Shown here: positions 56,459 to 64,000 of the stretch, piece by piece
Layout: each line of letters begins with the position of its first letter
Position numbering within the stretch: position 1 is the stretch's first letter
Origin: Phyto melanocephala
Lineage: Eukaryota > Arthropoda > Insecta > Diptera > Rhinophoridae
Assembly: GCA_941918925.1 (NCBI GenBank)
Contig: OW799233.1
Span: forward strand, 42,012,473 to 42,076,472
Direction of reading: 5' to 3'
Length of the DNA stretch: 64,000 bases
Made by a program: the position numbers and the translations under genes
The notes under the pieces: model-generated
What the model saw: the letters and a program-made list of their open reading frames with translations, nothing else
Told to the model about the DNA's origin: nothing
The model's database searches: none

Positions 56459-58143
56459 ATGTCTAGTTCCGTATTTATCGAAAACAATTTATCGACAGCG
56501 GATGCCAGCAATTCAGATTCAAATCTGGTGGTAGTATATGGAAAGAACGGCATAAGTTTTGATGACAAGGGATTGGAAAATCTAATTGGTATGTATAAAT
56601 GATACGTATTACATAAATAAATATTTATTTTCATTTAACTCCTCGCCATATCTTTAGAGGAAAAGAAAATTTCATCAATAAGTGTTATACGCTTGACTTC
56701 ACCAACACCAAGCATGCAAGATGAGGAAGATGAAGCAGAAAAACTGGAGGAAATACTAAGAAGGCAAGAAATTGGTTCGGCCGACGAAAGTTATGGCTCG
56801 GAAGATGATGCTAATAATTCTTCGAAAGATGATAATTCTGATACTATAGGGAAAAAGGATTCCTCCAATGAGGAAGATAATGAGGATGAAGTTGAATCTG
56901 ACAGTGAGTCAAGTGAAGAAGATAAGACGATTAAAAAAAAACAAACACGTCGTGGAGTCAGACAGACAAATGTTATAAAACAGAAAAAAATAACGCAAAG
57001 GCGTAAACGAGAACGTCCAGAAATTGTAGGCTTACGCTTGGAAGAATTTTATCCACCTGATGATGCGAATGAAATTATTAAGAAAGCTTTGAGTAAGAAT
57101 GTAGTAATTTTTTAATTTGATTTATATATATATAATAAAAAATCTTATTTTTTCCAGAAATGGCAGGTTTGGGTCCGGATAAGAAAAGCAAAAGTGACTA
57201 CGATTTTCAATTATTTGTTATACAAAATGATCATTGCTATACACCTTTTACATCTCCATCACAAATGGAAGCAAAATTAGCTGCCGACAAGTTGGAAGCT
57301 GAAAAACAAACAGCGCGACGTAGAAGCAGCGTTTTGCAATCTTCCGCGGGCAAGCAACTATTTTTACGTAAGAAACAATCGCAAGTAAACGTTCATGCAA
57401 AATCGGAGAGTGTCGCTAAATCAAACAATTCCTTAGGCGGCTTTACAAAAGATAACTTGACTGTACTTCATAAACAGAAAAAAGATGTCAAGGATATAAA
57501 CGAAATATCTGAGGAAGATTTTCTTGATGACTACGATGAAATACACTCCTCGCTAGATGAAAAAGATGATTATGCGGCAGATGACAATGCTGAAAGTGCT
57601 TTAAGTGGTTCCGATGAATCAGGTGAAACTGATAACGATCGTGATAGTGACTTAGATTTTGATGTAAACAATCCTAAAGGGCGCAAACGCAAGTCGAAAC
57701 TCTTAAAACCACAAAAACGCGTGTTAAATGTAAGCAAAATTAATACAAAAGCCAGACGCTTCTGCAGTCAAGATGAATCTTTGGAGTCCACGAATAAAGC
57801 AATCATTTCTTCGAATTATCCCACATGCAGTACTTCAAGTGTAGTACAGCGACAAAAATCTATCGTTAAAGTTGTTTCAGATCCTGGACGCATTACAGTT
57901 CGATCTACTCCTTCAAAAGTTACCCACATTGTAGGACCAACAAATGTTTTATCACCTGCTATAGCAGCACTGCCTCCGATACCCAAAAAACAAAGTGAAA
58001 ATAGATCTCTACTAAATAAAACTAGTGCTACAACTATGGCAACAGTACCACCAAAAACATATGTACTTGTCAAGGGTTCAATAGAAAAAAAGAGCACTAT
58101 TCCTTCTTCACCACAGACTCACAAGGAAATTGTCATAAATAAG
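56459..58143 (+). CDS. Acidic, low-complexity, probably nuclear protein (5' part, at least 517 aa)
   Basis: Exons: 56459-56588, 56658-57092 and 57158-58143. Splice sites are G|GTATGT..TTTAG, A|GTAAGA..TTCCAG and finally AAG|GTTAGT, all in phase, giving 517 codons without a stop. The last donor shows the gene continues downstream; no further exon is visible through the transposons up to the window end. The protein has a Ser/Asp/Glu-rich segment (about residues 70-135), a basic stretch with KKKQTRRGVRQTN and QRRKRERPE (bipartite nuclear signal-like), and a compact block VGLRLEEFYPPDDANEIIKK...AGLGPD...YDFQLFVIQND that could be conserved. A second acidic region is followed by Ser/Thr/Pro-rich disorder. 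A chromatin or transcription role is an inference from composition only; the family is not recognised. Confidence 0.8.
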
Positions 58144-58640
58144 GTTAGTTATATTTTTTTATTATTATCCTTATTTGTGTCAAAATAAATAATTCCCTTA
58201 TTTATAATGCATTTTTTGATTTATTTAATATTTATAAATTAAATTTTGTATAACATATTATTCAAGAAATTTAATTGCCTTTTCCATAAAATTTGGTATT
58301 ACGACTTGATATCTTAAGATTTTCAGTCTTTTGAAATATAAATTGTATTCTAAGGTGAATAAATCTTTTAGTTTAATCTAAGTTTTTAAGTTGCAAAAGA
58401 AAAAAAAAAAACAAGAAAGTCGGCTTACGCCCATTTTATATTAAAGCATTGATATACATATATGTTTAATTTTTTTTTTTTTGATAAAGAGAAATATGTC
58501 GAAACCATTTTAATTTATTGTTGGTTGCGAAAATCGATTATATTTATCAGCTGTATTTTTACACTTGCGCTGTCAAGGAATCGCCTTCGATATTTAAATA
58601 CATAATATAAAATAATATATTTTAAGCGTGCTATGTACTT
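58144..58640. other. Intron start of the acidic-protein gene
   Basis: Begins with the donor GTTAGT. AT-rich with no exon seen. Confidence 0.4.
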
Positions 58641-58910
58641 TTTATACACTTCACACAGTGGAAAAGGGTATATATAGGTTTGTCATTCCGTGTGAAATTT
58701 CTTAAATTTTCATTTCCGACCCCATAAAGTAAATATTTTCTGAAAGCTGAAAGCTTATGAATAGGGGAGTCGATTAAGCTCTGTCAGTCTGTTTGTCTGA
58801 CCGTCTGTCCGTGTGTATGTTGAAATCAACTTTTTGAAGCCCCCCGACATCGCATGGACACGGATGAGGTATTAAAATCAGGGACCGTAATAATTATTCC
58901 TTTTTTCATA

Positions 58911-59390
58911 AAAGTCAGATGATAACAGTTATTTTTTGATTTTTATTTTTTTGAGCAAAAATAAGTTATTTTTTGATTTTTATTGTTTTTGAGCAAAAAT
59001 AAAAGTTATTTTTTGATTTTTATTTTTTTGATCAAAAATAAAAGTTATTTTTTGATTTTTATTTTTTTGAGCAAAAATAAAAGTTACTTTTTGATTTTTA
59101 TTTTTTTGAGCAAAAATAAAAGTTGTTTTGATTTTTATTTTTTCGAGCAAAAATAAAACTTATTTTTTTGAGCAAAATTAAAAGTTATTTTTTGATTTTT
59201 ATTTTTTCAAGCAAAAATAAAAGTTATTTTTTGATTTTTATTTTTTCGAGCAAAAATAAAAGTTATTTTTTGATTTTTATTTTTTCGAGCATAAATAAAA
59301 ATTATTATTTGATTTTTACTTTTTCGAGCAAAAATAAAAGTTATTTTTTGATTTTTATTTTTTTGAGCAACAAAAAAAATTTATTTTCGA
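58911..59390. repeat. Minisatellite, left arm of the foldback, about 40-bp unit
   Basis: About 12 units of GTTATTTTTTGATTTTTATT plus TTTTCGAGCAAAAATAAAA, with variants in the T-run and GAGC/GATC. Confidence 0.85.
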
Positions 59391-59884
59391 ACGAAATGTA
59401 CGTGTTACAATAATTAAGTTAATATTAAATATTTATTTAAATGTTCAATAAAAATTCCCATGATGATCACATTTATTGTGATTTCTCACATTTTTGTATA
59501 CTATGTATTCTATATCAATGGTGGGCGCTGGTTTGCCTGAGTTACGAAGTTGTTCAGGTATTTAGTAAATCATCCTACATGATTGCTGAAAAGTTTTTAA
59601 AACAACCTGAAAAATAACATACATAAAAAATTAAAATCACATAATTAATAATTAAAGACAATAGTTGATAACAAAGTTTGAAAAAGAAATAGTTGATAAT
59701 TTGTAAATACTAAGCAAAACGAATTGATAAAAATGAGAGGAGTTATTAGGAGCTTTTAGAGTAGTATGTAACGATATTAAACAATCACTGACAATAAATA
59801 TGAGAAATCACAAATTCGAGTACAGTGTTATTATTATTTCTTTCATTGTAAAAAATTGTCTTTACCGTTACATTTAAATAATAT

Positions 59885-60220
59885 TTAATTTCGAAAAAAT
59901 TAAAAATCAAAAAAATAACTTTTATTTTTGCTCGAAAATATCAAAATCAAAAAGTAACTTTTATTTTTGCTCGAAAAAATAAAAATCAAAAAGTAACTTA
60001 TTTTTGCTCGAAAAAATAAAAATCAAAAAATAACTTTTATTTTTGCTTGAAAAAATAAAAATCAAAAAATAACTTTTATTTTTGCTCGAAAAAATAAAAA
60101 TCAAAAAATAACTTTTATTTTTGCTCGAAAAAATAAAAATCAAAAAATAACTTTTATTTTCGATCGAAAAAATAAAAATCAAAAAATAACTTATTTTTGC
60201 TCGAAAAAATAAAAATCAAA
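59885..60220. repeat. Minisatellite, right arm of the foldback, inverted
   Basis: About nine units of TTTTTGCTCGAAAAAATAAA plus AATCAAAAAATAACTTTTA, the complement of the left-arm unit. Confidence 0.85.
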
Positions 60221-61478
60221 ATTTTAAAAAGCAACATATTTTATGATAGACTAATGCATAAGGATCAATATGGTATACTTGAATCCGTTTTACGACATTT
60301 ACTTCTGAATGCTTTTTTTGCTTTAAAATTCCAAAATAACTGTTATTTTCGGTCCCTGATTAAAATATCAGAAATATTCGGTATTGATCGGTATTGAAAA
60401 TCAGAAACATCTGTACATAAACAACTGAGATATGAGCAAAAACCCTCGGCCATATAGTTATTTTTAACACAAAAACAACATACAACAACAACATACATAC
60501 ATATGGGCTAATCCGAAAATTTTTAAACCAAAGGCAGAAATTAAAAGTTGCCTAAAATCCAAATGTTTGTTAATGGAATAATAGGATATATATTCAAGCT
60601 TCAAAATATATAAGCAATACGGTTTTACAGTGGTTTGTTTGGCCTTGTCAGAGGCTAACCTAAACGTACCTCTTGCTCTCATTTATTTTTGTAAAAAAAG
60701 GGTATTTTTAATGGTCAAAAAAGTGGGCAAAAAAGTCGTTTCAGTATTTAGCGTTTAGCAAAACTTTAATTTGCTTAATTTTCTTTTTTTGCGATACAAA
60801 TCATATTTGTAAGTTATCTAATTACATATTAACAATTTGAACTAAAAATGGGTACACTGTGTGTAACGTCCGTAACGGAAAATATGGTTTTTTAAGTTTA
60901 ACAGAATGAATTTTAATAATTTTTTTTTCCAAACTAGCTTTATGAACAGAGTTTTTTATGCACTTTAATCTGATGAAAAAAAAAGAAATACCTTTATTAC
61001 ACTTTTTTTTAAATATAAATGACAAAGTGTGTAACGTCCGTAACGGCATGAAAATACCCAAAAATTTTATTTTAATATTCTGAGGTGGAAGTAAGTGCTT
61101 ATAATGGGTTTTCACCTACTGAATCTGAATCTGGGCTTAAAATAGCTCTAGGTTGCCGAGAACCCGAAAAACTTCACCTCAAAGTAACAAAAAGTGTGTT
61201 TAAATATTATGCGATCCACCAAACTGCAACTTAAATTGAGATGAATTTCAAATTCTTCTGAAACCTAAAATAATTACTAAAAATCAATAATTATTAATTA
61301 ATAACCATGTTGTAAACCGCAACCCCGATGTCCCCATTTAAATATTTGGCGGTACGCCCATGCATGCAATGTTTACGTACTGGATTTTCCGTTAGAAATT
61401 AGGAATTTTTTTGCTACTTCGCATGGAAGAGGGGCGGTGGACGGTGTTGGCGCTGTTAAGCAAAAAGTTTGGCAACTA

Positions 61479-62408
61479 CCGGGTGTTTTTTTCAGTGGTA
61501 TAGAACTTCGAATTGAAATAAAACACAAGAAAATCGTTTTAATGACCATCAATTTGGCTTTATTGGAAGTATAATTTTATGCCATTAATGTTTAAATATG
61601 ATTTCAGGCATGTGGCCGCCGCGGCTGGTTCGAATAAAGCCAATTCTACAGGTCCAATTTTTAACCACTTTTTCGAGCATATGGGGCCGTATGTCGGCAA
61701 TAACGCCACGAATGTTGGCTTCCAATTCCCCTAACGTTTCTGGTTTGTTGGCGTAGACGAGCGACTTCACATATCCCCAAAGAAAATAATCCAATGGTGT
61801 CAAATCACACGATCTTGGTGGCCAATTGACAGGTCCATTCCGCGAAATTATGCGCTCGAATGTTTCCTTCAATAAATCGATTGTGGCGTGCGCTGTGTGG
61901 CATGTAGCGCCGTCTTGTTGGAACCACAACTCATCCACATTCATGCCATCCAATTCGGGGACAAAATAGTCGGTTATCATGGCTCTATACCGGTCTCCAT
62001 TAACGGTAACTGCCTCTCCAGCATTATTTCGGAAGAAGTATGGCCCAATGACTCCACCAGCCCATAGAGCACACCAAACAGTCAGTTTTTGTGGATGTAA
62101 TGGCGTCTCAAGGGTCGCATGTGGATTCTCTTCACTCCGAATGCGGCAATTTTGCTTGTTGACGTAGCCATTCAACCAAAAATGAGCCTCATCACTGAAC
62201 AAAATTTTGCGATGAAAATCAGCATCGAGATCAATCTCAATTTTCGAAATAAATTTGCACGATTTGTAAGCGTTGTTCCTTTGTCAACCTGTTCATGATA
62301 AAATGGCAAACCAAACTGCACATAAATGACATTAGAGTTGCCAGATTTGACCACAAAATGCCAGTTTTATCTCTATTCGAAAAACAAACCTGTAAAAAAA
62401 ACACCCTT
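61479..62408 (-). mobile_element. mariner-like element, internally deleted (930 bp)
   Basis: The inverted ends are CCGGGTGTTTTTTTCAG and AAAGGGTGTTTTTTTTACAG, with a further TTCGAAT match. TA flanks both sides (61477-61478 and 62409-62410). It inserted into the transposase ORF of the surrounding element. Confidence 0.85.
61585..62296 (-). pseudogene. mariner transposase, deletion and frameshift near the N-terminus
   Basis: The start ATG at 62296 gives MNRLTKEQRLQIVQIYFEN, the first helix of a mariner DNA-binding domain. The frame then stops, and the catalytic part resumes in another frame as DADFHRKILFSDEAHF (from about 62235), continuing to a stop at 61585. The missing piece is most of the HTH region and linker. 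Catalytic acidic residues are visible in FSDEAH, QQDGATCHT and LTPLDYFLWG. The spacing between the last two is about 40 residues, longer than the 34 of classical mariner (Mos1) and nearer the DD41D-type group. The C-terminus is RGGHMPEIIFKH. Confidence 0.85.
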
Positions 62409-63829
62409 TAGTAAAAGCCCAAAATCTCATCTTAAGAAACAATCGAGATTTTCACAAATTAGCAAAAAATATAAATGGCGTTTTCTTAATTTACGTTGAT
62501 AAAAATTATGTCAAAACTATATCTGAGGAAATATCAAAAACATGGATAAATGTAAAAAATATTCCAGCTCTTAAATCATATCATTATTTTTCGGGCTTTT
62601 CCATTGACAATACTATAAAAGTAGCTCGAACAGCTGGGTCTATTAAGTATAAGATACAATGTTAAACAGTCAAATAAACAAATAAATAAACGAATGTAAG
62701 CTAATATAAGAGTAATGAAATATTCTATAATTTTTTTGTAACTAATAAATTAATAATTACAAGGTTAAAAAGATTTTTACATACATGAATGTTTTTTATA
62801 TACACAATTTGGTTTAATGGAAAAAGTGTAACGTCCGTAACAGACAAAAATTAAGATTTTTGTTTAACGGGACTACTTAGACTTCTTTTCTAAGCAGGAT
62901 TGATATCGTCATATATTCCAATTAATTTTTTGTATATGGAATTTTTTTGTTTATTATGCAAAATTAGCTAAAAAAAATGTGCAAATGCACATAAGCCTCA
63001 AAAACGACTTCCATTTTTTGTAACGTCCATAACGGAACTTTAAGCTAGCATAACTTTTTTTCAAAAACAGTTAACCTTTAAGTTTAAAGCAAGTTTTAAA
63101 GTACTCCCACAAGACTGCATTTTGCAAAAAATTTCATGAAAATATTCCAATGTGAACGCCAGCTGTGTTAATCTTAACAAGCAAATTTGCGTGCGAATGT
63201 AACGTCCGTAACGCAAGATTAGCTAGCCCATATGTATATACAGACGTGGTATACTGGTTAGAAGAAATATGGCATCGAACCCTAGCTTAGCCCAAAAAAA
63301 AAAATTTTTATATATATTACATATGTATTGAATTGCTACTAATTTGGACTATTTACCTATTTTTTCTGCTTAATTGTTATTTCTTTTTACGGTGGCTGGG
63401 AAGCTAATTTCGTGCTTTTGTAATTAGTAATCTGACATTTTTTTCTAGTATAATTATATTTTTATAATCATTTTTGGTATTTTATATATTTTTTTTTTAT
63501 ATGAATTTATGTACAAATTAAATCTAATAACTTAGGTTCTTTATTACTAGGTAATACATATTTATAATTTGGCCTGGAAGGCTTTGTATTGCTGCGTTGA
63601 ATAAACAAATAAAAAAATATTTTAGGTTTATTAAAGGCTTATTTGACAGATGTTGTACATACGTAAATTTATAATTTTGCAATGGAAGGTTTTTCTATAT
63701 GTAAATTTTTATATGTATGTACGTATTTCATATGAGATGAATGGTGATACAAACTATTGTTATTGCGTGACTACACGTTGTAAAGGGTATATAAGATTCG
63801 GTATGGCCGAATATAGCACTCTTACTATT

Positions 63830-64000
63830 TTTCTTAATATGTATCATACAAACATACACTATTCGTCAAAATAAGGTGTAGTTGGCCACGGTGTAGAAGA
63901 AATGTTATTTATAAGAGAATTTATACAAAAACAATGTTACCATCGCGGTATTCTTAAAATTGTTTTGTTTACTTTGTAAAAAAGAAAAAATATCATTCTT
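63830..64000. other. Window end, AT-rich
   Basis: No feature can be supported in the last 170 bases. Confidence 0.4.

Larger units (their letters stand above)
58879..60358. mobile_element. hAT-type foldback element with inverted minisatellite arms (1480 bp)
   Basis: The ends are CAGGGACCGTAATAA and the inverse of CAGGGACCGAAAATAA. ATTAAAAT is directly repeated at 58871-58878 and 60359-60366, the 8-bp duplication and CAGGG ends of hAT elements. The left arm (about 58911-59390) is a tandem array of about 40-bp units (AAAAGTTATTTTTTGATTTT, TATTTTTTCGAGCAAAAAT). The right arm (about 59885-60220) is the same array in reverse. The middle (59391-59884) is unique AT-rich DNA with no transposase. Long frames here merely translate the units. 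Confidence 0.85.
61305..62665 (+). pseudogene. Transposase-like C-terminal ORF, split by the mariner
   Basis: Part 1, 61305-61478, ends HGRGAVDGVGAVKQKVWQL. Part 2, 62411-62665, begins VKAQNLILRNNRDFHKLAKN and ends TAGSIKYKIQC then TAA. The two parts share one reading frame across the TA target site, so the frame was intact when the mariner inserted. The block FFATSHGRGAVDGVGAVKQ has the look of a motif (FATSHGKGAVDGxGGxxKR) I associate with uncharacterised invertebrate transposon proteins. Upstream coding sequence is not found, so the element is non-autonomous or decayed. Confidence 0.6.
60505..63229 (+). mobile_element. DNA transposon with GGGCTA ends and five GTAACGTCCGTAACG motifs
   Basis: The ends GGGCTAATC and the inverse of GGGCTAGCTAATC sit between CATAT and ATATG inside the DINE-like element's ACATACAT tract. 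GTAACGTCCGTAACG or a one-base variant occurs, all on the plus strand, at 60863, 61031, 62828, 63020 and 63199. Each motif is itself a direct repeat of GTAACG spaced by three. An ORF that looks like a transposase C-terminus is interrupted by a mariner at 61479-62408. Target duplication could be AT, ATAT or part of the ends; the superfamily is not assigned. Confidence 0.7.
58641..63829 (+). mobile_element. DINE-1-like element split by two later insertions
   Basis: Pieces 58641-58878, 60359-60504 and 63230-63829 are in order and together make one copy. They run from TATACACTTCACACAGTGG, through TTTTGAAGCCCCCCGACATC, ATATCAGAAATATTCGG, CTGAGATATGAGCAA and CAACATACAACAACAACATAC, to ACGTGGTATACTGGTTAGAA and the end GATTCGGTATGGCCGAATAT, CACTCTTACTA. 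A hAT foldback fills the first gap and a DNA transposon with a nested mariner fills the second. It lies in the downstream intron of the acidic-protein gene if that gene continues. Confidence 0.8.

Noticed and set aside
57816..58097. 93-codon minus-strand frame
   Set aside because: Antisense to the large exon of the acidic-protein gene, with no supporting motif.
58911..60220. Regular direct repeats resembling a CRISPR array or a repetitive protein (KSYFLIFIFSS units)
   Set aside because: The units are contiguous without unique spacers, lie inside a hAT-type foldback in a eukaryotic genome, and the reading frame is only a by-product of the unit.
62172..62354. 60-codon minus-strand frame overlapping the mariner transposase start
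   Set aside because: It is a third reading frame; the real N-terminus (MNRLTKEQ...) and the catalytic part use the other two frames around a deletion.
15305..63874. A seemingly conserved peptide ([24 protein letters not shown], then [16 protein letters not shown]) in many places
   Set aside because: It is the translation of the conserved non-coding 3' end of the DINE-like repeat (around 15400, 16700, 33200, 48500, 50950, 63730). Frames always break just outside the repeat.

Overview
The window is eukaryotic and looks like the genome of a higher fly (Diptera, probably a muscid- or calliphorid-like calyptrate). It is very AT-rich. Its genes have short introns with GT..AG ends, the recognisable proteins are insect-like, and the intergenic DNA is packed with repeats of the DINE-1/INE-1 (Helentron) and Helitron kinds. 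The species cannot be fixed from sequence alone. The host genes are few. (1) A complete six-exon fatty acyl-CoA reductase lies at 16407-26290 (+), with introns swollen by transposons. (2) A small two-exon gene for a single-pass membrane protein of unknown family lies at 36564-36977 (+). (3) The proteasome subunit alpha-2 gene at 40782-41829 (+) is convergent with (4) the SUMO-activating enzyme subunit 1 gene (Aos1/SAE1) at 42171-43272 (-). (5) A Tctex1-type dynein light chain gene lies at 51712-52177 (-). (6) The 5' part of a gene for an acidic, probably nuclear protein lies at 56459-58143 (+); its last visible exon ends in a splice donor, so it continues out of the mapped part.

Layout. 1-16.3 kb holds no certain host gene. 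It contains MITEs, a 2-kb terminal-inverted-repeat element with an orphan ORF, a dead non-LTR reverse transcriptase, several DINE-like elements, a perfect 91-bp inverted repeat and an unexplained GC-richer patch. 16.4-26.3 kb is the reductase gene; its introns hold DINE-like elements, a Tc1 remnant, MITEs and a non-LTR remnant. 26.3-40.7 kb is a repeat field: a 612-bp palindrome, two Helitrons back to back, two composite Helentron-like elements carrying a MITE, a Helitron with a minisatellite and the small membrane-protein gene. 40.7-43.3 kb is the compact proteasome/Aos1 pair. 43.5-56 kb is a dense graveyard of nested MITEs, DINE-like elements, a Helitron and a tRNA-derived SINE, with the dynein light chain gene inside it. 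58.6-63.8 kb is one Helentron-like element split by a hAT foldback element and by a second DNA transposon, which is itself split by a mariner.

The most interesting material is the transposon architecture. One composite repeat carries the same TA-flanked MITE at the same internal site in three copies. A second composite is the reverse case: a MITE with a DINE-like element at the same site in two inverted copies. A hAT foldback has arms that are inverted minisatellites. A DNA transposon has five internal copies of a 15-bp motif and a transposase-like ORF that stays in frame across the mariner insertion. The host genes are unrelated housekeeping and lipid genes and do not form a pathway together. 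No previously undescribed host system is evident beyond the small membrane-protein gene.
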